From: Ilumatobacteraceae bacterium
GTDB lineage: Bacteria > Actinomycetota > Acidimicrobiia > Acidimicrobiales > Ilumatobacteraceae
Direction of reading: 5' to 3'
Length of the DNA: 32,382 nucleotides
NCBI GenBank assembly: GCA_021741795.1
Contig: JAIOXC010000002.1
Location: 1-32,382, forward strand
This document shows positions 1 to 7,280 of this stretch, piece after piece (position 1 is the stretch's first letter; each line of letters opens with the position of its first letter). The position numbers and the translations under genes are program-made. Under the pieces are notes generated by a model. That model did no database searches. It had not been told where the DNA came from and saw nothing but the letters and a program-made list of their open reading frames with translations.

Positions 1-996
1 GGCGATTTGAGTATCGCCTCGTTTGTAGCGACTGGTGCTCAAGATGTTGTTGACAGTTTTCCATACAGCAATCTCGCTACTAGACATTGCAGCAAGAGGG
101 TCGGTGAAAGGTGTGTGCACGGTGTACTGCACATCGACAAATTGAGTTGCGGCTCGAGCCTCGTCACGGGTTTCGGCAACGACGATCGCAAGTACATCGC
201 CTGCATATGATGTGCGACCGCCGATTGGAATCATGACTGGCCAGTCTTTGTAGATAATGCCAACCATGAGTTCGCCTGGAATATCGGCGGCAGTAAATAC
301 TTTCCTAACACCAGGCATCTGCAGTGCAGCAGTTGCATCAATTGCGGTGATGTCGGCTCGAGTGTGTTGAGTGAATACGAGTGCAGCATGCAGCATTCCG
401 GGAATACGAATGTCGTCGATGTAACCACGATCACCGAGTGCAAGCGCTTCGGCTTCGTACTTCACCGTATTTGTGCCGACGCCTCCTGGATTAATCAATA
501 CGGGTACTTCGCCTCGCGCAACCATCAAGACAGCGTCGAGAATCTTGACGTAACCGGTGCAACGACACAAGTGCGCGCCGAGATGCTTGGCCATATCGCT
601 TCGTTGCAAAGCAGCACCCTTTTTGTCGACTTGAGCCTTGGCTCGCACAACAATGCCTGGAATACAAAAACCACATTGCAGACCGCCACACGCTGCGAAT
701 GCTTGCGAGTAGCGACTGCGTTCATCTTCGTCGACGCCTTCAAGTGTGGTGACGGTTCCACCTGCAACTTTGGAGAGAGGTGTTTGACAACTCACTACTG
801 CCTTGCCATTGACCATCACTGTGCAACAACCACACTGACCAGTCGGAGAACATCCATCCTTAGGCGATGTGATGTCGAGTTCTTCACGCAGTGCGGCCAG
901 CAAATGGGGGTGGTTGGCACGCACTGTTACTGGAGTTGCGTTGACAGTGAAAGCCACGCGCAGGTCGTCTTGGGTGCCCAAATCCATAGCAGTCAC
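1..996 (-). CDS. Molybdenum hydroxylase (xanthine dehydrogenase/aldehyde oxidase family), fused Fe-S and Mo subunits, partial at window edge
   Basis: The open frame runs off the left edge, so only about 332 N-terminal codons are visible. Counting from the ATG at 987, a plant-ferredoxin-type [2Fe-2S] motif is seen around residues 46-67 (GCSPTGQCGCC, then C67). A second [2Fe-2S] domain follows, with CGGLQCGFC and HLCRCTGY. From about residue 170 the a/b-hammerhead domain of the molybdenum-binding subunit begins with no FAD domain between, as in Mop-type aldehyde oxidoreductases and in the family annotated as selenium-dependent xanthine dehydrogenases. The first Fe-S motif has CX5C rather than the usual CX4C. 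The family hydroxylates purines, other N-heterocycles or aldehydes; the substrate here is unknown. GTG at 996 is preferred because a TAGCGT hexamer lies 7 nt upstream; ATG 987 is the alternative. It lies 58 bp downstream of the nitrilase gene on the same strand. Confidence 0.88.
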   Translation of the reverse strand, partial: MTAMDLGTQDDLRVAFTVNATPVTVRANHPHLLAALREELDITSPKDGCSPTGQCGCCTVMVNGKAVVSCQTPLSKVAGGTVTTLEGVDEDERSRYSQAFAACGGLQCGFCIPGIVVRAKAQVDKKGAALQRSDMAKHLGAHLCRCTGYVKILDAVLMVARGEVPVLINPGGVGTNTVKYEAEALALGDRGYIDDIRIPGMLHAALVFTQHTRADITAIDATAALQMPGVRKVFTAADIPGELMVGIIYKDWPVMIPIGGRTSYAGDVLAIVVAETRDEARAATQFVDVQYTVHTPFTDPLAAMSSSEIAVWKTVNNILSTSRYKRGDTQIA

Positions 997-1003
997 GGGT
1001 TTT

Positions 1004-1009
1004 ACGCTA
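1004..1009 (-). promoter_or_regulatory. Putative -10 element (TAGCGT) of a leaderless transcript for the molybdenum hydroxylase
   Basis: TAGCGT fits TANNNT and is separated by 7 nt from the GTG at 996. No Shine-Dalgarno sequence is present. The same spacing is seen at several other genes in this window. Prediction from sequence only. Confidence 0.45.
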
Positions 1010-1054
1010 CAGCAATTGCTTTACAAAATGTTAAGCAATGCCCAACGACCTGGA

Positions 1055-1978
1055 TCAATCGAGAACCGCACCTCGTTGACCAGTAATTCGGCCATACACC
1101 TCGGGACGACGATATTTGTCGAAATCAAACAGGGTTTCTTTGTATTGTTTGCACCAATCCAGATCGCAGACAGCCGATACCAACTCGTCGCCAGAGGTGA
1201 CTGTCTTGGCAAGGATCTCTCCCGAAGGGGCAATGATGCTCGAATCGCAAAGGCCCAAAACTCCTTCTTCGACACCACCCTTGGCAACACCAACTACAAA
1301 AGTCCCGTTTTGGTAAGCACCACTTTGCATCACAAGTGCGTTGTGAAAACCTTGCAACACGTCCTGTGTCGGATCTGGCACATAGTGCATCGGGGTGTTG
1401 TAGCCACAGAGAATCATTTCGACGCCTTGTAAACCCATCACTCGGTACGACTCTGGCCAGCGACGGTCGTTGCAGATCATCATGCCCATTCGTCCACCAA
1501 ATGCTTTCCAAACTCCAAAACCTTGGACGCTGGGTGTGAAGTAGTAGCGCTCTGCGTGTTGAAATGGTCGATCTGGCTCATTGGTCTCGTGTCCGGGAAT
1601 ATGAACTTTGCGATACTTGGCAACAACCGAACCATCGCGCTCGACAAGAATTTGAGTGTTAAATCTTTCGCCCTGCGGAGTGAGCTCTGCATAGCCGAGA
1701 CAAAAACCAATTTCGAGACGTCTGGCCTCTAGGAAGAGTGGCAGCGTCACTGCAGAAGGCATCTCGGTTTCATACCAATGATCTGCTGTTGAAATATCGT
1801 CGACAAACCAACGTGGGAAGAATGTTGTAAGTGCAAGTTCTGGAAACACGACGAGTTCACACTTTGCTGCTTTGGCTTGACGCAAAAGTTCGATCAAACG
1901 AATGACGACTGAAGCCCGATCGTCCGATTGTTGGATGGGGCCGAGTTGCGCTGCACCAACATGAAGAAGTCTCGTCAT
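1055..1978 (-). CDS. N-carbamoyl-D-amino-acid hydrolase-like nitrilase-superfamily amidase
   Basis: This 307-residue carbon-nitrogen hydrolase resembles Agrobacterium N-carbamoyl-D-amino acid hydrolase along its whole length as I recall that sequence. It shares the FPELALTTFFPRW, YETEMP, RFNT, KYRK.H.PGH, PFQH, ICNDRRWPE and GYNTP blocks. The nitrilase triad is present as E47, K124 and C169. The family removes the carbamoyl group from N-carbamoyl-amino acids, giving the amino acid, CO2 and ammonia; it is cytosolic. The close relative beta-ureidopropionase is an alternative activity. Its ATG overlaps the TGA of the upstream M20 amidohydrolase gene (ATGA), so the two are probably translationally coupled. 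Having D-type (nitrilase) and L-type (M20) carbamoylases in one operon points to ureido or hydantoin catabolism. Confidence 0.88.
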   Translation of the reverse strand: MTRLLHVGAAQLGPIQQSDDRASVVIRLIELLRQAKAAKCELVVFPELALTTFFPRWFVDDISTADHWYETEMPSAVTLPLFLEARRLEIGFCLGYAELTPQGERFNTQILVERDGSVVAKYRKVHIPGHETNEPDRPFQHAERYYFTPSVQGFGVWKAFGGRMGMMICNDRRWPESYRVMGLQGVEMILCGYNTPMHYVPDPTQDVLQGFHNALVMQSGAYQNGTFVVGVAKGGVEEGVLGLCDSSIIAPSGEILAKTVTSGDELVSAVCDLDWCKQYKETLFDFDKYRRPEVYGRITGQRGAVLD

Positions 1979-3231
1979 CTGCTTCTTCCCAGATCAGTTG
2001 CGCAAAGAGTCAGCATTGTGTGCAAAAGGATGTTTGCACCTGCCACCAAATCCTCGGTATCCGTGTGTTCGGCAGGATTATGACTGATGCCATTGACGCT
2101 CGGCACAAAAATCATCGCTGAGGGACAAACTCGCGCGAGCATCTGGGCATCGTGACCAGCGCCAGAAGGCATGCGTTCTACAGTATTGCTTTGTTGCTTG
2201 GCGATTGACTCAATGATGTCAATCACGCGGGGATCAAATACAACAGGTTCAAAACGAGCGAGTTTTTTTGTGGTAATCGTGACACCCTCAGCTATTGCGA
2301 TCTTTTCCAAAAATTCTGCTATCTCGTGTTCGGCCTGCTGCAACAAATTTTCATCGGTGTTGCGCACATCAAGAGTGAGGGTGACACGTGCGGCCACGAC
2401 GTTGATGAGGTTTGGAAACACATCCATTTTGCCAACGGTGCACACTTGGTGATCACCAAAACGAGCACTCAACTGCCGCAAGAAAACCGCAATCTCTGCA
2501 GCAACATAAGTTGGGTCATGGCGCAGAGACATTGGTGTCGTGCCTGCATGATTGGACTGCCCAACAACAGTGACTTCTTGCCACGAGATGCCCTGAACGC
2601 CAGTTACTGCTCCGATGCGAACATTGTTTGCCTCGAGTAGTGGACCCTGCTCGATGTGCAACTCGACGAAACTGTGGGGAACGGGGCCTGGACACGGGGC
2701 CGAACCTGCGTAACCAATACGAACGAGTTCATCGCCAAGTCGGGGTCCGTCTATTGCAGTGATGTCGAGCGCCTCTTCGGTAGTCATGCCGCCAACATAC
2801 ACAAGCGAACCGAGCATGTCGGGTGCGAAACGTGCGCCCTCTTCATCGGTGAAGATACCAACGGCCAATGGGCGAGAAGGAATGTATCCGTTACGTTGGC
2901 AGGTCTCGACAACTTCCAGACCGGCAAGCACGCCGTAGTTGCCATCAAACTTGCCGCCTGTGCGCACAGTGTCGATATGGCTTCCCGTCATGACTGGTGC
3001 ACCTGAACCAACATTCCAGCAGGCGATAATGTTGCCCACTGCGTCAATAGAGATGTCCATGTTGAGATCTCGCATCCACGACACCACTAAATCGCGTCCG
3101 TCACGATCAGCATCGGTGAGCGCAAGTCGACAGTTGCCGCCACCAGCAATAGGCGAGACCTCGGCAAGGCTCATGAGACGATCCATCAATCGTGCAGAGT
3201 CGATACACAGGGCATCAAAATCGGATGCCAT
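1975..3231 (-). CDS. M20-family Zn amidohydrolase (N-carbamoyl-L-amino acid hydrolase / allantoate amidohydrolase type)
   Basis: From ATG 3231 the product is 418 residues, the usual family size. Metal-site motifs are in the expected order: GSHIDTV with KFDGNYGVL, DEEGARF, HIEQGPLLE, and GAGHDAQML followed by ISHNPAEHT near the C terminus. The NHAGTTPM motif marks the dimerization lid domain. Family members hydrolyse N-carbamoyl-L-amino acids, allantoate or ureidoglycolate; the exact substrate cannot be read from sequence. The frame stays open up to 3504, but the extension would overlap the divergent aminotransferase gene and is not family-like. GTG at 3249 or 3291 are possible alternative starts; none has a clear ribosome binding site. 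First gene of an operon with the nitrilase and probably the molybdenum hydroxylase. Confidence 0.87.
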   Translation of the reverse strand: MASDFDALCIDSARLMDRLMSLAEVSPIAGGGNCRLALTDADRDGRDLVVSWMRDLNMDISIDAVGNIIACWNVGSGAPVMTGSHIDTVRTGGKFDGNYGVLAGLEVVETCQRNGYIPSRPLAVGIFTDEEGARFAPDMLGSLVYVGGMTTEEALDITAIDGPRLGDELVRIGYAGSAPCPGPVPHSFVELHIEQGPLLEANNVRIGAVTGVQGISWQEVTVVGQSNHAGTTPMSLRHDPTYVAAEIAVFLRQLSARFGDHQVCTVGKMDVFPNLINVVAARVTLTLDVRNTDENLLQQAEHEIAEFLEKIAIAEGVTITTKKLARFEPVVFDPRVIDIIESIAKQQSNTVERMPSGAGHDAQMLARVCPSAMIFVPSVNGISHNPAEHTDTEDLVAGANILLHTMLTLCATDLGRSR

Positions 3232-3273
3232 GGGGCTGGACGTACTCACATCTATCAGTGTAGAGAGATCATC

Positions 3274-3281
3274 AGTATAAA
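3274..3281. promoter_or_regulatory. Putative overlapping divergent -10 elements between the M20 and aminotransferase genes
   Basis: The bases at 3274-3282 read agtataaat. On the plus strand they give TATAAA (3276-3281), 12 nt before ATG 3294. On the minus strand they give TATACT (3279-3274), about 42 nt before ATG 3231. If both work, the two promoters overlap and could not be occupied at the same time. Inference from sequence only; no clear -35 boxes were found. Confidence 0.35.
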
Positions 3282-3293
3282 TCGGTTTCACGT

Positions 3294-4667
3294 ATGTGGC
3301 GTGTAAGAATGCCAAGTGTGATTGATCGTCAAAAGCTTGCAGCCGCACTGAAGTCTGAAGAGCAACTGTTCCGTGATATTCACCCAAAATCGATGCTCCT
3401 TGCCCAATCTGCCAAGACTGCATTGTTGTCCGGTGTGCCAATGCCATGGATGACTCGTTGGCCTGGAAGCTTTCCTCTTCATGTACAACAAGCGCATGGC
3501 GCACGATTTATAGATGTAGACGATATTGAATATGTTGATTTTTGTCTCGGCGATACGGGCGCAATGACGGGCCACGCTTTACATGCTGTTGCGCAAGCAG
3601 TGTCACAGCAAGCACAACGTGGTTTGACAACAATGTTGCCAACGAGCGATGCGCAATGGGTTGCGCAAAATCTTGCGCAAAGGTTTGGTGTAGCGAAATG
3701 GCAGTTCGCAATCAGTGCAACCGACGCAAATAGGTTTGTGCTGCGATTTGCTCGCATGTTGACAGGCCGCCCCAAGATTGTTGTCCATGACTGGTGCTAT
3801 CACGGCTCGGTCGATGAGACGCTCGTGATTCGAGATGCGAAAGGCAACACGATCAGTCGACCCGGAGCAATTGGGCCACAAGTCGATCCTGCACTAACAA
3901 CTCGAGTTGTACCATTTAACGACCTTGTAGAACTGGAACGAGTGTTGGCAATCGGTGACGTCGCCTGTGTATTGATCGAGCCAGCACTCACCAATATTGG
4001 AATCGTTCTCCCACAGGATGGCTACATACAAGGTGTGCGCGATATCACTCGAAAATATGAAGTGCTTCTTGTTGTTGATGAGACGCACACAATTTGTGCA
4101 GGACCTGGAGGTTGCACGAAATTGTGGAATATCGACCCTGATTTTGTAGTCATCGGAAAGACAATCGGTGGTGGAATACCAGTCGGTGCCTATGGCATGA
4201 CTGCTGAGATTGCTTTACATTTGGAGGCCGCTATGACGGGTCACGATGTAGATGTATCGGGAGTTGGCGGAACTTTGAGTGGAAGTGCCCTTGCAATGAG
4301 TGCGATGAAAGCAACTCTGTCAAATGCATTGACCCAAGAGGATTTCGATCAAACGATTCCGTTGGCAACGAGGTGGACGCAAGGTGTCGAACGAGTATGC
4401 GTTGAGAGGAACCTTGATTGGCATGTACAGCAGTTGGGTTGTCGCGCAGAGTATTGGTTTTGCACACCACCGGTTGATGGCGCTCAGGCTGCTGCAGCCG
4501 TCGATCCGATGCTTGAGTCGTTCTTGCATCTCTTTTGTCTCAATCGTGGTGTACTGCTCGCGCCGTTTCACAACATGGCTCTGATGTCTCCATTTCATAG
4601 CGCAGCAGATGTTGACAAGCACACAGAAGTCTTTGCGCTAGCCCTCGACGCAATCATCACTGCCTAG
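3294..4667 (+). CDS. Class III PLP-dependent aminotransferase (glutamate-1-semialdehyde aminomutase-like fold)
   Basis: 457 residues (452 if ATG 3309 is used). The fold-type I class III pattern is present: a substrate-domain segment FIDVDDIEYVDFCLGD, the PLP-phosphate region, VVDETHT with the aspartate that contacts the pyridine nitrogen, and the Schiff-base lysine in GKTIGGGIPVGAYG (K289 counting from 3294). The usual SGSEA-type motif is replaced by ISATDANRF, seen as I recall in a subgroup of poorly characterised aminotransferases. A role in transaminating an amino acid released by the divergent carbamoylases, such as a beta- or omega-amino acid, is plausible but is an inference. A permease gene follows after 23 bp. 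Confidence 0.8.
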   Translation: MWRVRMPSVIDRQKLAAALKSEEQLFRDIHPKSMLLAQSAKTALLSGVPMPWMTRWPGSFPLHVQQAHGARFIDVDDIEYVDFCLGDTGAMTGHALHAVAQAVSQQAQRGLTTMLPTSDAQWVAQNLAQRFGVAKWQFAISATDANRFVLRFARMLTGRPKIVVHDWCYHGSVDETLVIRDAKGNTISRPGAIGPQVDPALTTRVVPFNDLVELERVLAIGDVACVLIEPALTNIGIVLPQDGYIQGVRDITRKYEVLLVVDETHTICAGPGGCTKLWNIDPDFVVIGKTIGGGIPVGAYGMTAEIALHLEAAMTGHDVDVSGVGGTLSGSALAMSAMKATLSNALTQEDFDQTIPLATRWTQGVERVCVERNLDWHVQQLGCRAEYWFCTPPVDGAQAAAAVDPMLESFLHLFCLNRGVLLAPFHNMALMSPFHSAADVDKHTEVFALALDAIITA

Positions 4668-4690
4668 TTGTTGATTGGATACTGCGCTGC

Positions 4691-5422
4691 ATGACGAATG
4701 AACATCTTTTGATCATTTCCGTGATCATTTTGTTGACATCGGTGATCCAGGCCACGGCTGGGTTTGGGTTTGCGCTACTTGCTGTTCCATTGATGGTGTT
4801 GTTCGTCGACCTGCGTCAGGCTGTCATCATTGCAACATTGCTGGGGACCGTCAGCAACTTTGGGCAAGCATGGCAATTGCGGCATCATCACGACCGAGAA
4901 ATCGCCAAGATTTTCATAATTGCATCGTGTCTTGGTGCGCCGTTTGGGCTTGCTCTTTTTAGATATGGAAACCAAGACGTCATGAAGGCTCTTTTGGGTT
5001 GCGCCGTGCTGTTTGGAGTGTGGATGCTCGCTCGTGGCCGCGACCTACAGCATGCCAATAGAGCGCTTGATTGGATAATGGGTTGGGTGAGTGGTGTATT
5101 GCTGATGGCAACATCAACCAATGGGCCTCCAATTGTGTTTACTTTGCAGGCACGAAGGCTTTTGCCAGAGGTGCAGCGCGCAACACTAAATCTCATCTTT
5201 TCTGTGACGGGTGTTTTAAGCATCATTATTTTCGCCGTTGCTGACAAAATTCACCTCGATGAATTGCGTGTTGCGCTGATCACGACGCCTTTGATGCTGC
5301 TCGGAGTGTTTATTGGAACGCGGACGCGCGTACACATTGACGCATTGCGTTTTAGAAGAATGGTGTTAGTGCTCTTGACTCTTGGTGGCGTCAGCAGTCT
5401 TGTCTCTGCGTTTGTTGGCTAA
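4691..5422 (+). CDS. TauE/SafE-family (sulfite exporter-like) membrane permease
   Basis: 243 residues with about eight hydrophobic segments. The N-terminal pattern SVIQATAGFGFALLAVPLMVL, with the repeated half around STNGPPIVFTL, is typical of TauE/SafE (formerly DUF81) transporters. These move small organic anions or sulfur compounds across the cytoplasmic membrane; the substrate is unknown here. It lies 23 bp downstream of the aminotransferase, so it may import or export a substrate of that pathway. A weak -10-like GATACT lies 7 nt before the ATG. The gene is convergent with the MBL hydrolase and their 3' ends overlap by 4 bp. Confidence 0.8.
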   Translation: MTNEHLLIISVIILLTSVIQATAGFGFALLAVPLMVLFVDLRQAVIIATLLGTVSNFGQAWQLRHHHDREIAKIFIIASCLGAPFGLALFRYGNQDVMKALLGCAVLFGVWMLARGRDLQHANRALDWIMGWVSGVLLMATSTNGPPIVFTLQARRLLPEVQRATLNLIFSVTGVLSIIIFAVADKIHLDELRVALITTPLMLLGVFIGTRTRVHIDALRFRRMVLVLLTLGGVSSLVSAFVG

Positions 5423-6153
5423 CTAAACCACTGCAGCCAATCGGCTTTGGTTTTTGGTTTGAAGACATAGTTGGTTTGTCGAACTTCTGCGAGTGATCGT
5501 GATGAAGGGTCAGAATACCGGTGTCCCGGATAGACGACTGTTTGATCGGGAAGAGCAGAAAGAGTTTGCAGACTCTCAAACATTTGATCTGGGTTTGACC
5601 CGGGCAAATCTGTTCGTCCACAACCTTCAAGAAACAATGTGTCTCCCGCGATCAATCTGTTGTCTACTAAGAAGCACTGACTGCCTGGCGTATGACCGGG
5701 TGTATGGACCAAACAAATTTCAATGTCACCAACTTTGACCTTGTCTCCCGGCTGATGTTGGTGCAAATGATTTGCGGACACGCCAGTCGTACGCATTATC
5801 CATTGCGCCTCGAGTTCCTGCACATGGATAGGGATATCCGTCTTTTCGAGAAGTGTTGCAATACCGTCGATGTTTGCGCCCATCATTGAACCCCCCACAT
5901 GATCCGGGTGGTAATGGGTTGCCAGCGCTCCAACGACTCTCATACCATCTTGTTCCGCGACACTCAGCAACTCTCCAACTGCGTAGGCGGGATCGATGAT
6001 CATGCATTCACGGGTCGACTTGTCGCCAATGAGATACACGAAATTGACCATTTGTTGTGCAAGTTGGTCGTCGGTGGCGAAATCTCGGCCGGAGAGCAGT
6101 TGCTTGAAGTAGATCTGATTGGAATCAGGATCGGAATTTCGGGTCGCTGACAT
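5419..6153 (-). CDS. MBL-fold metallo-hydrolase (glyoxalase II / persulfide dioxygenase-like)
   Basis: 244 residues with the complete metallo-beta-lactamase metal set: THYHPDH, the HTPGHTPGS histidine, the GDTLF aspartate and PGHRY near the C terminus. GDTLFLEGCGRTDLPG followed by PGHRY resembles the glyoxalase II / ETHE1 branch, which acts on glutathione-type thioesters or persulfides; actinobacteria of this type use other thiols, so the substrate is open. The ATG at 6153 has no Shine-Dalgarno but has TAATCT 7 nt upstream. It is divergent from the oxidoreductase across 32 bp and overlaps the permease by 4 bp at its 3' end. Confidence 0.85.
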   Translation of the reverse strand: MSATRNSDPDSNQIYFKQLLSGRDFATDDQLAQQMVNFVYLIGDKSTRECMIIDPAYAVGELLSVAEQDGMRVVGALATHYHPDHVGGSMMGANIDGIATLLEKTDIPIHVQELEAQWIMRTTGVSANHLHQHQPGDKVKVGDIEICLVHTPGHTPGSQCFLVDNRLIAGDTLFLEGCGRTDLPGSNPDQMFESLQTLSALPDQTVVYPGHRYSDPSSRSLAEVRQTNYVFKPKTKADWLQWFS

Positions 6154-6160
6154 ATTTGCA

Positions 6161-6178
6161 AGATTAGCGTTCTACTAT
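6161..6178. promoter_or_regulatory. Compact divergent leaderless promoter pair
   Basis: Only 32 bp separate the starts of the MBL hydrolase (minus, ATG 6153) and the oxidoreductase (plus, GTG 6186). Minus-strand TAATCT (6166-6161) and plus-strand TACTAT (6173-6178) each lie exactly 7 nt from their start codon. The two hexamers are 6 bp apart, so the two polymerases should compete. No ribosome binding site fits in either leader. Confidence 0.5.
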
Positions 6179-6185
6179 TACATGC

Positions 6186-7280
6186 GTGACGAATTCCGGC
6201 GCTCGTTTGTTGAGGTACGCGATCATCGGTAGCGGGATGATGGGCTTAGAGCACATCCGCAACTTGGTCGTGATGCCGGATGTACAAATAGTTGGGGTGT
6301 GCGATCCACATACCCCAAGCCTCGAAAAAGCACGTCGTGTATTAAACCGCATGGAAGGTGTCCGATATTTTGCAAACCACCTCGAGATGCTGGGTCACTG
6401 TGATGCCGATGTGGTGGTAATCGCCACACCAAATCACACGCATTTCCACATTGCGAAAGATGTTCTGAATTGTGGAAAACACATTTTGATCGAAAAGCCG
6501 CTGTGCATCACTGTTTCGGAGTGTCTCGAATTGCAACAAATTGAGGCAACTTCCTCGGTTGAAGATCGAGTTGTTTGGGTAGGCCTTGAGTATCGATATA
6601 TGGCACCGACGGCGCGCGTAAGGCAGGAGATTGACAAGGGCGCAATCGGAAAGGTGCGGATGATTACCATCAGGGAACATCGCTACCCATTCTTGGAAAA
6701 AGTCGATGACTGGAATCGCTTCAATGCAAATACTGGTGGCACGTTGGTGGAGAAGTGTTGTCACTTTTTCGACTTGATGTGCGTCTTGGCGAAGAGTTCT
6801 CCAGTGTCGGTGATGGCCAGTGGATCTCAAGACGTCAATCATCTTGCGGAAACCTACGGTGGCCGCACTCCAGATATTTTGGATAACGCTTATGTGATTG
6901 TCAATTTCGAAAATGGAGTACGCGGCATGCTGGATCTTTGTATGTTTGCAGAAGCCTCCAAAAATGAACAAGAGATCTGTGTTGTTGGCGACAAAGGTAA
7001 GATTGAAGCATTGATCTCCGAATCGGTTGTGAGAATCGGCAAGCGTAAAAACGGTTACGGAACGTTTCAAGACTTCCCAATCGAATTAGAAAAGGATGTA
7101 GTCCAGGGATTTCATCACGGAGCCTCTTTCGTGGAGCATCGCCAAATGCAAGAAGCCATACGCAATGGACGAAAAGCCGATATTGGACTGATTGAGGGCT
7201 TGATCTCGGTTGCAATTGGACAAGCTGCTCATATGTCAATTGATCAAGGTCGACTTGTGTTGATCTCAGAGGTGCTCTGA
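6186..7280 (+). CDS. Gfo/Idh/MocA-family NAD(P)-dependent oxidoreductase
   Basis: 364 residues from a GTG start. An N-terminal Rossmann fold is shown by YAIIGSGMMGLEHIR (GxGxxG), with an acidic residue closing the second strand in VGVCDPH. The family EKP motif is present (HILIEKPLCIT), followed by the C-terminal alpha/beta domain with GGTLVEKCCHFFDL, which carries the usual catalytic-site histidine. Members oxidise or reduce sugars, inositols and related cyclic or keto compounds. The gene stops one base into the next gene's ATG (TGATG), so it forms an operon with the ProA-like dehydrogenase. Substrate unknown. Confidence 0.85.
   Translation: MTNSGARLLRYAIIGSGMMGLEHIRNLVVMPDVQIVGVCDPHTPSLEKARRVLNRMEGVRYFANHLEMLGHCDADVVVIATPNHTHFHIAKDVLNCGKHILIEKPLCITVSECLELQQIEATSSVEDRVVWVGLEYRYMAPTARVRQEIDKGAIGKVRMITIREHRYPFLEKVDDWNRFNANTGGTLVEKCCHFFDLMCVLAKSSPVSVMASGSQDVNHLAETYGGRTPDILDNAYVIVNFENGVRGMLDLCMFAEASKNEQEICVVGDKGKIEALISESVVRIGKRKNGYGTFQDFPIELEKDVVQGFHHGASFVEHRQMQEAIRNGRKADIGLIEGLISVAIGQAAHMSIDQGRLVLISEVL

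Noticed and set aside
364..1086. Plus-strand open frame of 240 codons at the left end
   Set aside because: It is antisense to the molybdenum hydroxylase, whose Fe-S cysteine motifs are clear on the minus strand; the plus-strand product shows no recognisable domain.
3232..3504. N-terminal extension of the M20 amidohydrolase up to 3504
   Set aside because: It would overlap about 200 bp of the aminotransferase and is not family-like. The 418-residue form has normal length.
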